Source: Blautia wexlerae
GTDB lineage: Bacteria; Bacillota; Clostridia; Lachnospirales; Lachnospiraceae
Direction: 5' to 3'
DNA length: 64,000 bases
Assembly: GCF_013300825.1 (NCBI RefSeq)
Contig: NZ_JAAIMY010000015.1
Location: forward strand, 1 to 64,000
Shown: piece by piece, positions 26,736 through 35,324 of the stretch
Position numbering within the stretch: position 1 is the first letter of the stretch
Layout of the letters: every line of letters begins with the position of its first letter
Position numbers and translations under genes: made by a program
The notes under the pieces: model-generated
The model's database searches: none
What the model was told of the DNA's origin: nothing
Seen by the model: the letters and a program-made list of their open reading frames with translations, nothing else

Positions 26736-27778
26736 CAGTAAAAATGTGGGTACATATTGTCATTTTTGTTATGATTCTGTGCGTATTGACCGGGTGGAAG
26801 AAAGGCTGGATTCCCTCTTCAGGTATTGGAGGCAGAGAAGGAATCAGACTTTTTGCGGCAGTGGCAATATCCGGAAATCTGCTTGGTATGGTTCTTACGG
26901 CAGGAAACGGCAGACAGGTGTATCCTCAGGGATATCGTCTGGAAAAGGAGGCGTCAGGATCATATGAGAAAGAATTTATGGTATCCGTGGATGGAGAAGA
27001 CCAGGGAACCCTGTACATTCAGGTACCGGAAAAAGAACTGGAAGAAGAGGAAGAACCGCAGCAGGACAGGAAACTGACAGGAGAGGAGCAGGCGAAAAAA
27101 GATCTGGCAGAAGCGGTAGCCCGTTACAATGAACAGAAAAATGATCCGGATTATTATTATCTTCCAGATAAACTGGACGGGAAAAAAATAAAGTGGGAAA
27201 TACCTGCAGATACTTCGGGGATGCTGCTGACAGGATTGTTTCTGGCAGCGGCTATGGTAATTCTGGTTATGAAGGGAAGAGAAGAACAGGTTAAGCTTCA
27301 GAAGAGATATGAAGAACTTCTCCTGGATTATCCCGGACTGATCATGAAATTCACTTTACTTGTCCAGGCAGGAATGACGGTAAGAAAAGCTTTTCAGAAA
27401 ATTTCACTGGATTATGGCAGAAAGAAAAAGAAAAAACCAAGATCTGCTTATGATGAAATACAGGTTATATGTTATGAAATGGAAAGCGGAGTTTCTGAGA
27501 GTGAAGCATACCGGAGATTTGGAGAAAGATGTGGACAGGTAAAATATAAGACGTTTGCAACCCTTCTGATACAGAATCTTCAGAAAGGCAGCAGACAGAT
27601 GGCTGATATGCTGGAGAGAGAATCCATGGAAGCGTGGGAAGAACGCAAGAGAAAGGCGAGGGTTCTCGGAGAAGCGGCAGCAACAAAATTACTGCTTCCC
27701 ATGATGATGATGCTTGTTGTTGTGATGGCAATCGTTATGATTCCTGCGTTTCTGTCCTTTTATGGAGGAACCGGATGA
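26732..27778 (+). CDS. tadC: Tad pilus platform protein TadC (T2SF family)
   Basis: 348 residues, longer than TadB because an acidic hydrophilic region of about 100 residues (near 70-165, ELEEEEEPQQDRK) is inserted after the first membrane helices. The T2SF domain is in the second half (DYPGLIMKFTLLVQAGMTVRKAFQ, FATLLIQNLQKGSRQMADMLE). Membrane segments lie at the N-terminus, at about 168-185 and at the C-terminus. A GTG start at 26732 overlaps the tadB stop; ATG 26744 is an alternative with a 13-base gap to GAGG. Confidence 0.88.
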   Translation: MTVKMWVHIVIFVMILCVLTGWKKGWIPSSGIGGREGIRLFAAVAISGNLLGMVLTAGNGRQVYPQGYRLEKEASGSYEKEFMVSVDGEDQGTLYIQVPEKELEEEEEPQQDRKLTGEEQAKKDLAEAVARYNEQKNDPDYYYLPDKLDGKKIKWEIPADTSGMLLTGLFLAAAMVILVMKGREEQVKLQKRYEELLLDYPGLIMKFTLLVQAGMTVRKAFQKISLDYGRKKKKKPRSAYDEIQVICYEMESGVSESEAYRRFGERCGQVKYKTFATLLIQNLQKGSRQMADMLERESMEAWEERKRKARVLGEAAATKLLLPMMMMLVVVMAIVMIPAFLSFYGGTG

Positions 27779-27884
27779 AAGGAATGTTGTTTCTGTAACG
27801 GATATGTGAGGCAGGAGAGACTTAGCAGTACTGTGGAGATGGAAATATAGAATGAGATGTGAATGAAACATACGGAGGAAAAAG

Positions 27885-28085
27885 ATGAGACAATTAATAC
27901 AGAGAACAGTGAAACTGAAAGGGCTGTTGCAAAGATTTGCAGAGGAAGAAGATGCAGTAGGTGTTGTGGAAATCATTTTGATTCTTGTAGTCCTGATCGG
28001 ACTTGTCATTATTTTCAAAGAGCAGATTACTAATCTGGTACAGAGTATTCTCTCAAAAATTGCCAAACAGAGTAATTCTATTTAA
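27885..28085 (+). CDS. Flp1-type pilin
   Basis: The likely major pilin. 66 residues: a basic leader of about 24, then VGVVEIILILVVLIGLVIIF, a hydrophobic stretch with Glu29. If cleavage is after A24, Glu29 is at +5, the expected class III prepilin position; the residue before the cleavage would be Ala rather than the usual Gly. The mature pilin would be only 42 residues. GGAGG precedes the ATG by 7 bases. It has an independent space of 106 bases before it, consistent with high separate expression. Confidence 0.87.
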   Translation: MRQLIQRTVKLKGLLQRFAEEEDAVGVVEIILILVVLIGLVIIFKEQITNLVQSILSKIAKQSNSI

Positions 28086-28146
28086 CCGGAATATCTGCTT
28101 CACTTCTGGATATATCAGAGAAAAAAGGAGGAGGTGTACTTCCTGT

Positions 28147-29604
28147 ATGAAATGTCAAAGAGCGAAAAAAGGAAGCATTACAGTATTTCTGGCACTGATT
28201 CTAAGCCTGCTTCTGTCGCTTGTGTGTACCAGCATAGAATCTGTTCGTATGGCATCTGCAAGAACGCAGATTCTGAACGGTATGGATATTGGACTGTATT
28301 CAGTATTCGGACAATATGATAAGAAACTTCTTGAAGAATACGATTTGTTTGCACTTGACGGGTCCATGGGAGGAGGACAGATAAAACTTGCAAAGGTATG
28401 CGATAATCTGGAATCCTATATGAAACCTGTGCTGAAACAGAACAGTCAGAATCTTAAATTGAAGCAGAGCGGTCTTACCGGATATCGACTTTTCACAGAT
28501 AATAACGGAGAAGTTTTCTATCAGCAGATTGTTCAGTATATGCAGGAGACTCTTGGCAGTCAGGGAGTACAGATTCTTCTTAACAAAATGTCAGACCGTA
28601 AGAGAAAAACAGAAGAGGCAGATTTGAAAGCAAGTCAGGCAGAATCAGGGGGTTCCATAGACCGTTATGATGCAGAAATAGATCAGGCTTCTCAGAAAAG
28701 TCAGCAGGCAGCAGAAGAAGCGGAACAGAATCAACAGGAACAGAATCAACAGGAACAGGTAAATAATCCGATCACGGTTATAAAAAGAATTATGAAAATG
28801 GGAATCCTGGAACTGGTTTTGCCATCCGGGAGAGGTCTGTCTACCCGCGAAATCGACAGAAGTATGTTAGTCTCCGGGAGAAAACTTCAGCAGGGAATGG
28901 CAATGCCTGATGGTGTGACAGAAGAGAACAGTTATACTTCTAATGTTTTATATCAGCAGTATCTTATGAATCATCTGGGAAATTACATCAGTCCGGCAGA
29001 AGAAGGACTTGCATATCCGATGGAATATATTTATGCAGGAAAAAGCAGCGATTTTGATAATCTTAAATCTGTGGCATCAAAGCTGCTTTTTATCCGTGAG
29101 GGAGTAAATTTTGCCGGTCTTATGGCTGACAATGTGAAAAGATCAGAAGCACAGGCACTGGCAACAGCTATTGCAGCGGGATTTCTCGTTCCGCCTGCGG
29201 CTGTGGTGATAGAGACAACATTGCTTTTATGCTGGGCTTTTGCAGAAAGCGTGTTGGATGTGCGGGAGCTTTTGGCAGGTGGCAGGATTCCTCTCGTAAA
29301 AACTTCGGCAGACTGGCAGATTTCACTGTCAAATCTTGGAAACCTGATGGAAGGACTGGATTCTATGAGGAGAAATAATGATCATGGAGTGTCTTATGAA
29401 GATTATCTTCAGATTCTGCTCTTATCTGTGGCAAAAGAAAAGAAAGTAGTAAGAGGGATGGATATGATTGAAAATACCATAAGAAATAAAGGAAGGGCAC
29501 ATTTTCAGATGGATTCCTGTATTGTGGCACTGGAAGCATTTGCCGATGTAAAAGCAAATAAGAAAAAGGAATTTCATGTGATACGCCAATATTGTTACGA
29601 ATGA
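28147..29604 (+). CDS. Tad-locus DUF5702-type envelope protein
   Basis: 485 residues starting MKCQRAKKGS. ATG 28147 is chosen because GGAGGAGG lies about 14 bases upstream (28124-28132, longer than ideal) and the prepilin-like leader then starts the protein. K-K-G9-S-I-T-V-F is a TadE/TadG-like prepilin site with Phe at the usual Glu(+5). One N-terminal hydrophobic helix at about 10-30 and one near residues 340-365 flank a long hydrophilic body with a Gln-rich EQNQQ repeat around residues 194-206. DUF5702 proteins are Lachnospiraceae Tad-locus companions of unknown function; a minor pilus or tip component is my inference. Confidence 0.78.
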   Translation: MKCQRAKKGSITVFLALILSLLLSLVCTSIESVRMASARTQILNGMDIGLYSVFGQYDKKLLEEYDLFALDGSMGGGQIKLAKVCDNLESYMKPVLKQNSQNLKLKQSGLTGYRLFTDNNGEVFYQQIVQYMQETLGSQGVQILLNKMSDRKRKTEEADLKASQAESGGSIDRYDAEIDQASQKSQQAAEEAEQNQQEQNQQEQVNNPITVIKRIMKMGILELVLPSGRGLSTREIDRSMLVSGRKLQQGMAMPDGVTEENSYTSNVLYQQYLMNHLGNYISPAEEGLAYPMEYIYAGKSSDFDNLKSVASKLLFIREGVNFAGLMADNVKRSEAQALATAIAAGFLVPPAAVVIETTLLLCWAFAESVLDVRELLAGGRIPLVKTSADWQISLSNLGNLMEGLDSMRRNNDHGVSYEDYLQILLLSVAKEKKVVRGMDMIENTIRNKGRAHFQMDSCIVALEAFADVKANKKKEFHVIRQYCYE

Positions 29605-29638
29605 ACTATAGCTCAGGAGTGAAAAGAGGTGCAAAAAG

Positions 29639-30433
29639 ATGCTTTTACAGGACAAAAATAAGGGAATTGCAGAAATCAGAAAAAAAGATAGAAAAATCTA
29701 TGAAAGGGAAAAGTGCTCTCTGAAAAAAATAAAGAAAATATGGAAGATAAATCCTGTAAAAGTGTCTTTTTGCACCTTGTTCAGAAGAAAAGCAGATACA
29801 TTGAGAAAGGGAAGTCTGGCAGTAGAAACTGTTTTTGTTCTGCCGTTGTTCTTTCTTGGAATGGTGACTTTGATTTCTTTTATGGATATATATAAGCTCC
29901 AGACAGAACATCTGACTGCGCTTTGCACCAGAGCGAAGCAGGCGGGAATGTATGCATACATTGCAGGGGAAAGTTCTGTCGGGGATATCACTCTGCCGGA
30001 TATTTATACATATAAAGCTTTTGGAGGACTGATACCACTTTCGGAGGTTGTAGTTTACAACCATGTAAAGGTTCATGCCTGGACAGGAACAGAATATCAG
30101 GACAATGGGGGAGAGCAGGGAGAAACGGAACAGATGGTGTATGTAACAGAATCCGGAAGTGTTTATCACAGAAATCCCGGCTGCAGTTATCTGAACGTTT
30201 CGTTAAAGCAGATTCCGGGAAGTGCAGTAAAGTCTGCAGGAAATCAGTACGGGGAACATTATTCAGCGTGCGAAATATGCAGCAGAAACCAGAACCCGGC
30301 AGGAGTTGTATATGTGACAGAGAGAGGAAACAGGTATCATAATCTGGAATCCTGCAGTGGGCTGAAACGGACAGTCCGGCTGGTGAAAGCTTCATCTGTT
30401 CAGGAAATGGGGGCCTGCAGCAGATGTGGATAA
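29639..30433 (+). CDS. TadE-like pseudopilin with two Cys/His metal-binding-like modules
   Basis: 264 residues. A basic N-terminus of about 57 residues ends in a prepilin site G58-S-L-A-V-E63, so Glu is at +5; the following hydrophobic helix (VFVLPLFFLGMVTLISF) is TadE-like. The C-terminal half has two copies of a V-Y-V-T-x-x-G-x-x-Y-H-x4-C-S ... C-x2-C unit: Y176-H177, C182, C211, C214 and Y233-H234, C239, C260, C263. That resembles a small zinc-binding-type module found at the ends of secreted Firmicute proteins, and would lie on the cell surface. Metal content is not proved. AGAGG lies 9 bases upstream of ATG 29639. Confidence 0.82.
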   Translation: MLLQDKNKGIAEIRKKDRKIYEREKCSLKKIKKIWKINPVKVSFCTLFRRKADTLRKGSLAVETVFVLPLFFLGMVTLISFMDIYKLQTEHLTALCTRAKQAGMYAYIAGESSVGDITLPDIYTYKAFGGLIPLSEVVVYNHVKVHAWTGTEYQDNGGEQGETEQMVYVTESGSVYHRNPGCSYLNVSLKQIPGSAVKSAGNQYGEHYSACEICSRNQNPAGVVYVTERGNRYHNLESCSGLKRTVRLVKASSVQEMGACSRCG

Positions 30434-30480
30434 GATAAGTGAAGTGAAGAGGTTTATGTGTCTGGACGAGGCAGAAGGGG

Positions 30481-30915
30481 ATGAGCAGAATGGAGATAAA
30501 CTCTGTAAAAGATATATGTGTACTGATTTTTCTGGGGATAAACTCATGGACAGATATCAGGAAAAGACAGGTATCTTTACTGAGTATTGTAATATTTGCG
30601 ATATGTGGGACTGCATGGAGTATCAGCAGTAAAGTGAAGGTACTGGATTTTTTTCTGTGTGCAGGAATCGGTCTGGTATTTGTCGGGATCAGCATTTTTA
30701 CAGAGGATGCAGTGGGTATGGGGGATGGATGGCTGATTATGGCTCTGGGAACAGTCATGCAGCCTGTGGAACTTTTTTCCATTATTTTTATTGCGGTTAT
30801 GTGCAGTGCAGTATGGGCCGGAATTACACTGGCAATATTTCACAGAAAGGGATGCACGGAAATTCCGTTTGTTCCTTTTTTGCTGATTGGTTATCTGGGA
30901 GGAATGATTTTATGA
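30481..30915 (+). CDS. A24-family prepilin peptidase, second copy
   Basis: 144 residues, still shorter than the first copy. The catalytic Asp pair is D25 (SWTDIRKRQV) and D82 (GMGDGWLI), and about four or five hydrophobic segments fit a minimal TadV-like enzyme. ATG 30481 is directly preceded by GGCAGAAGGGG. It is 48 bases after the TadE-like gene and overlaps the next TadE-like gene by 4 bases (ATGA). Having two peptidases in one locus suggests one for the Flp pilin and one for TadE-like pseudopilins, which is inference. Confidence 0.85.
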   Translation: MSRMEINSVKDICVLIFLGINSWTDIRKRQVSLLSIVIFAICGTAWSISSKVKVLDFFLCAGIGLVFVGISIFTEDAVGMGDGWLIMALGTVMQPVELFSIIFIAVMCSAVWAGITLAIFHRKGCTEIPFVPFLLIGYLGGMIL

Positions 30916-31352
30916 AAGAAAAAATCAGAAAAGGAAGTCTGACTGTTGAGTCTGCCTGTGTTATGTCTTTGATTTTGCTTGTGATCATGGGGCTTATTTA
31001 TCTGAGCTTTTTTGTGCATAACAGAGCATGGCTGACAGCGGCAGCCTATGAATCGGCAGTGAGTGGAAGTATGGAAGGGATTAAGAGGACCGGTCAGGTA
31101 TATGATACAGCCAGGATGCGGAGCGAAGAACTGGGAAGTGCGGGATTTTTCGGAGCAGAGAATCTGAGTACACAGACCAATGTGGGAAAAGAAGTACAGG
31201 TGACATATGATCTGGATACGATTTCTTCATACGGAAATTTTAACTGGCATTTACGGACAGAAGGAACATCGGCTATTATAGATCCTGTAAAGCATATCCG
31301 TAAGATGAGAGCCGCTGCGGCAGTTCTGAAAGAAATGGGGGATCAGAAGTGA
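30912..31352 (+). CDS. short TadE-like pseudopilin
   Basis: 146 residues starting MKEKIRKGSLTVESACVM; the prepilin-like site is G8-S-L-T-V-E13 with Glu at +5, then a hydrophobic helix to about residue 30. The rest is hydrophilic and should lie outside. It overlaps the upstream peptidase gene by the ATGA tetranucleotide. A minor pilus subunit is likely. Reading from 30657 in the same frame is a shadow of the peptidase gene and has no ribosome site. Confidence 0.8.
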   Translation: MKEKIRKGSLTVESACVMSLILLVIMGLIYLSFFVHNRAWLTAAAYESAVSGSMEGIKRTGQVYDTARMRSEELGSAGFFGAENLSTQTNVGKEVQVTYDLDTISSYGNFNWHLRTEGTSAIIDPVKHIRKMRAAAAVLKEMGDQK

Positions 31353-32776
31353 GGGCAGAATATAAAAGAGATATGAATCACAATTATCTGATCCTTTACG
31401 GAGAAGATGAGATAAATACAGATGCTTATCAGGTGCGGATGCTGGTGGGGAATGTGATTCCTTCTGTTCTTAAATGCAGGATACAGGGAATGGATGGAAG
31501 GTTTCTGATTTATTTTGATATTACCTCAAAACAGGCTTTGAATATTTTGTATGAAGAACGGAAGATGAAAATTGAGGATTTGAATCTGATTTTTGGAGGG
31601 TTTGTGCAGGTTATGGAGGATGCTGCAGAGTATCTGATAAATCCGGGGCAGTTTCTCTTGTCTCCTGAATATATGTATGCTGATGTTGAAAAAAAGAAGA
31701 TATATTTCTGCATGATGCCAGGGTATGAAAAAGACATAAAGAACCAGTTTCAGCTTCTGGCAGAATATATCCTTCCGAAGATTGACCATGAGGACAGCCA
31801 GGCTGTACTCCTTGGGTATGGTGTATATAAGCGGACCATGGAGGATTGTTTTCATCTGGAACATATTAAAGAAGAACTGTACAAAGTCCAGGGACAGAAG
31901 GACAGGGAGAAGGAAGCGGAAAAAGATATATGGAAATCCGGTGAGGAGAATCAGGATGTTTTGAATATTCATATACAGGAGGATTATCTGGAAGATGATG
32001 AACCGGGAATGGAATTTGTAAGAGAGGGCGAAGCACCGAAAAAAAGGGGGCTGCTGTATAAAGCAGGCATGATTGGAGTTGCAGCAGTTTTACTGTGTCT
32101 GATAACTGTGGCTGTATTATTCGGATATCTGCCATATATGGAAACCGGAACTGTACTTGGGATCATAATTGTTCTGGCTGCGGGAGTTATGCTTGTGACA
32201 TATATTATAAAAAAGAAAAAAAATCCCGGCATTTATCCGCGAAAAAATATAAGGGAAAGAGAGAATGAAACATTACGGAAAAAAACAAAAACAAATACGG
32301 CAGATTATGATAAAAGCGGATCAGATGCAGAATGGTTTGGCAGAGACAGTCTGGAGATGTCTGAAATAAATAAAGTAAAACAGCAGATTCCAACGGAGGA
32401 AAAAAGGGAAAAACGGCTATATGAACAGTCACATCCGGATTATGGAGAAACTGTTGTACTGTCTGCCGGTGCAGTGTCCGGTCCTGCCAGTCTGGTGAGC
32501 AAAGAACCGGGAGAACTGGCAACTATTTATTTAAATGAGGATCTTACAGTAATCGGTAAACTGGAGAATGCCTGTGATGCAGTAATCGATTTGCCTACAG
32601 TAAGTCGTATTCATGCGAAAATCAGAAAGAGAGAGGAGGCTTATTATCTGACAGATATGAATTCCAGAAATGGCACATCTGTAAATGGGCGTTTGCTCAG
32701 ACCGGAGGAGGAATATCAGCTTGAGCCGGAAGATGAAATAGATTTTGCCCAGGCGAGATACATATTTTTGTCATAA
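31349..32776 (+). CDS. DUF6382 and FHA-domain membrane protein of the Tad locus
   Basis: 475 residues. The N-terminal 190 or so (FQLLAEYILPKID) matches DUF6382. Two hydrophobic segments at about 236-258 and 262-287 (AGMIGVAAVLLCLITVAVLF; VLGIIIVLAAGVMLVTYII) pass the membrane. A charged linker leads to a C-terminal FHA domain (about 405-470: VIDLPTVSRIHAKI, then DMNSRNGTSVNGRLL), which binds phosphothreonine peptides. This makes the pilus machinery a likely target of Ser/Thr kinase signalling, though the kinase is not in the window. GTG 31349 overlaps the preceding stop; ATG 31373 is possible. Confidence 0.85.
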   Translation: MRAEYKRDMNHNYLILYGEDEINTDAYQVRMLVGNVIPSVLKCRIQGMDGRFLIYFDITSKQALNILYEERKMKIEDLNLIFGGFVQVMEDAAEYLINPGQFLLSPEYMYADVEKKKIYFCMMPGYEKDIKNQFQLLAEYILPKIDHEDSQAVLLGYGVYKRTMEDCFHLEHIKEELYKVQGQKDREKEAEKDIWKSGEENQDVLNIHIQEDYLEDDEPGMEFVREGEAPKKRGLLYKAGMIGVAAVLLCLITVAVLFGYLPYMETGTVLGIIIVLAAGVMLVTYIIKKKKNPGIYPRKNIRERENETLRKKTKTNTADYDKSGSDAEWFGRDSLEMSEINKVKQQIPTEEKREKRLYEQSHPDYGETVVLSAGAVSGPASLVSKEPGELATIYLNEDLTVIGKLENACDAVIDLPTVSRIHAKIRKREEAYYLTDMNSRNGTSVNGRLLRPEEEYQLEPEDEIDFAQARYIFLS

Positions 32777-32901
32777 ATGTTTTGAAAAAATACAGGATGT
32801 CTGCTACAATTGACAGTAGCGGCCCGGATGAGCTGCTGTTGATGTAATGATATGAAGAATGTTAATGTTCGCTCCATTTACAGCAACGTGTTTCGCGATG
32901 C

Positions 32902-33582
32902 ATGGGACATATGCTGAGTGTGTGGACAGTAACTGGAAACGGCAAAACAGAAAAGAGGCAGATATTGGAAGAATTAAAGAAAGAGCCGGTTACAGTATTT
33001 CTTATATTAATCAATATGCTTGTATTTGTGATAACAGAGCTGACGGGCGGAACTGAAGATACTATGCATATGCTTCGGTGTGGAGCTGCTTATACACCGG
33101 CTATTATCCAGGGAGAGTATTACAGGATTTTTACAAGTATGTTCCTGCATTTTGGAATGCAGCATCTTGCGAATAATATGCTGGTGCTTTTTGTGCTTGG
33201 AGGAAGACTGGAACGTACAACAGGGAAGCTGAAATATCTGCTGATCTATCTTCTGGGAGGAGCAGGAGGAAACCTGCTATGCGTATTTCTGGAATTAAAC
33301 CACGGAGATTTTGCAGTGTCAGCGGGTGCATCCGGTGCAGTGTTTGCAGTAATGGGTGCCATGATCTATGCTGTGATCAGAGGAAAAGGACATATTGAAG
33401 ATCTTTCGGCCAGACAGGTAGTGATCATGGCTGCGTTTTCACTCTATTTCGGATTTACCAGTGAAGGAGTAGACAATGCAGCGCATGTAGGCGGTCTGCT
33501 CTGTGGCTTTATACTGGCAGTATTGCTTTATCATCCTTCACGGAAATATTCCGGTCATATCTCAGAAAGACAGGGAAGATAG
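32902..33582 (+). CDS. rhomboid-family intramembrane serine protease
   Basis: 226 residues with about six membrane helices. The Ser-His dyad is S144 (GASGA) and H195 (NAAHVGG), with HLANNM (88-93) supplying the oxyanion Asn region. It cleaves membrane proteins within or near the membrane. ATG 32902 has no clear ribosome site; a TTG at 32965 has AGAGG 6 bases upstream and would give 205 residues starting MEELKKEP, so the true start is uncertain. It follows the Tad locus by about 125 bases and overlaps the 3' end of the antisense kinase gene by 28 bases. Confidence 0.9.
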   Translation: MGHMLSVWTVTGNGKTEKRQILEELKKEPVTVFLILINMLVFVITELTGGTEDTMHMLRCGAAYTPAIIQGEYYRIFTSMFLHFGMQHLANNMLVLFVLGGRLERTTGKLKYLLIYLLGGAGGNLLCVFLELNHGDFAVSAGASGAVFAVMGAMIYAVIRGKGHIEDLSARQVVIMAAFSLYFGFTSEGVDNAAHVGGLLCGFILAVLLYHPSRKYSGHISERQGR

Positions 33583-34235
33583 AGAGAAAAAGTAGTTCCC
33601 TGCTTCGGCGTACTGGTTACTTTGATCTGACCATGATGGGCAGCCATGATTTCTGATGTTACCGCCAGGCCAAGACCGGTTCCCTCTGATTTATAGGTAA
33701 CAAAGGGCTGAAAGATGTTGGCTGTCTGAGTTTCGGTCATTCCACATCCATTGTCTTTTATTGAGATACAGATGCGGTCATTGATTTTTCGAAGACCAAC
33801 AGTGATTTTCCCTCCGGGATAGCTGATCGCCTCGCAGGAATTTCTGATCAGATTAAAAATAGCCTGACGCATTTTTATGCGGTCCAGAAGAATCTGTGGG
33901 GAAACATCTTCTATATGTATTTCCAAAGTGATTCCCAGATAATCCAACATTGTTTTTTCGCAGGATAAAATAGTGGTCAGAAATTCTTTCGGGTCTGTAG
34001 GGACAAGATTGACAGTTTGGGAATGACTGAAATCAGAAAGTTCATTCAATAATTCCTTTACGTAATCAAGATTATCCATCAGACTGTCCCATTGTCTGCA
34101 ACTGCATAATTCGGGATGGGAATCAGCCATTAACTGAAGTTCGCTGCTTATAAGCGCTATGGGGTTGCGGATTTCATGTGACAGTCTGGACAGAATAAAG
34201 CTAAAATCTTTTTTCAATTGTTTTGTTGTTTCCAT
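33555..34235 (-). CDS. orphan sensor-less histidine kinase
   Basis: 226 residues, cytoplasmic. HisKA-like dimerisation helix with H20 in SHEIRNPIALI, then a HATPase_c domain with N-box NLIRNSCEAI, G1 box DNGCGM and G2 box GTGLGLAV. No membrane segment or sensor domain, and no response regulator next to it. It resembles kinases that take input from another protein, such as the sporulation phosphorelay kinases, but assignment to a pathway is not justified. Its 3' end overlaps the rhomboid gene by 28 bases on the opposite strand. Confidence 0.87.
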   Translation of the reverse strand: METTKQLKKDFSFILSRLSHEIRNPIALISSELQLMADSHPELCSCRQWDSLMDNLDYVKELLNELSDFSHSQTVNLVPTDPKEFLTTILSCEKTMLDYLGITLEIHIEDVSPQILLDRIKMRQAIFNLIRNSCEAISYPGGKITVGLRKINDRICISIKDNGCGMTETQTANIFQPFVTYKSEGTGLGLAVTSEIMAAHHGQIKVTSTPKQGTTFSLYLPCLSEI

Positions 34236-34352
34236 TGTATATCATCACCTCAGGAAAAGTGTACCATTGCAAAATTTCTGCTGCAACTGATTTCATCGTG
34301 GAAATTTCGCACTTAATCGACATTGGTGTAATTTAAGAAAGAAGGACTTAAA

Positions 34353-34766
34353 ATGGATAACTGTATTTTTTGTAAAATAGCTAATGGGGAAATTCCTGCG
34401 GCAACACTTTATGAGGATGAGGATTTTCGTGTAATTCTTGACCTTGGTCCTGCAAGTAAAGGTCATGCGTTAATCCTTCCTAAAGCTCATGCTGCCAATA
34501 TTTATGAATTATCAGATGAAATGGCTGCAAAGGCTATGATTCTTGCAAAGAAAATGGCAACAGCAATGACAGAAGCGCTTAAATGTGATGGATTTAATAT
34601 TGTGCAGAATAATGGAGAGTGTGCAGGACAGACTGTATTTCATTTCCATATGCATCTGATTCCAAGATATCAGGGTGATACTGTTGGAATTACCTGGACT
34701 CCGGGTGAACTGAGTGATCAGGACAAAGAGGAGATTCTGTCAAAAGTCAGAGCGCAATTGTCTTAA
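34353..34766 (+). CDS. HIT-family nucleotide hydrolase/phosphoramidase
   Basis: 137 residues with the histidine triad H97-x-H99-x-H101 (HFHMHLIP), and two N-terminal cysteines (CIFC) that bind zinc in many bacterial HIT (Hint-like) proteins. It hydrolyses nucleoside phosphoramidates or dinucleotides with the middle His as nucleophile. GGACTTAAA precedes ATG 34353. It is followed 25 bases later by a sigma factor gene, which may be co-transcribed. Confidence 0.95.
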   Translation: MDNCIFCKIANGEIPAATLYEDEDFRVILDLGPASKGHALILPKAHAANIYELSDEMAAKAMILAKKMATAMTEALKCDGFNIVQNNGECAGQTVFHFHMHLIPRYQGDTVGITWTPGELSDQDKEEILSKVRAQLS

Positions 34767-34790
34767 TGCTCTGATCTTACATAAGATAAA

Positions 34791-35324
34791 ATGGAGAATA
34801 TAGATTTTGTAAACATTTACAGGGAATACCGTACCAAGGTAATTGATATTGCGGAAACGGTTCTGCATGACAGAAATGAGGCAGAGGATGTCTGTCAGGA
34901 CGTATTTGAAATTCTGTATAACATGGGTGAAACGGCAGATTTTTCTGACGACGTGAAACTGAATAAGCTGATCACCCGTATGAGTTTCAACAAAGCTCTG
35001 GACTATTATAAAAGGGCTTTCAGAAAATATGAATATGTTGATTCCGATGAACTGATGGCAGTTGCTGAATTGAAGGTACAAAGTGGTGGAAATGTAGATG
35101 AGATTATTCTTGCTCTGGAAACGGAGGGATATCTGAAGACAATCTTTCACAGGTTGCGTGAGAAGAAAAGGATTGATTATGAAATCTATGTCAGTGTAAC
35201 GTTATATGACATACCATCGCGTCTCGTTGCCGAACATTATCATATCACAGAGAATAATGTGAATAATAAAGTAATGAGAACGAGACGCTGGCTTGCCAGA
35301 GAATATAAAAAGATATTCGGATAA
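34791..35324 (+). CDS. sigma-70 family (ECF-like) RNA polymerase sigma factor
   Basis: 177 residues. Region 2 is at about 5-75 (YREYRTKVIDIAETVLHDRNEAEDVCQDVF), and the C-terminal helix-turn-helix (SRLVAEHYHITENNVNNKVMRTRRWL) is region 4. The ribosome site is weak (ATAAGATAAAATGG). No anti-sigma gene follows directly: the stop abuts the end of convergent murG with no bases between. An anti-sigma-like membrane protein lies on the far side of murG at 36585. Confidence 0.83.
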   Translation: MENIDFVNIYREYRTKVIDIAETVLHDRNEAEDVCQDVFEILYNMGETADFSDDVKLNKLITRMSFNKALDYYKRAFRKYEYVDSDELMAVAELKVQSGGNVDEIILALETEGYLKTIFHRLREKKRIDYEIYVSVTLYDIPSRLVAEHYHITENNVNNKVMRTRRWLAREYKKIFG

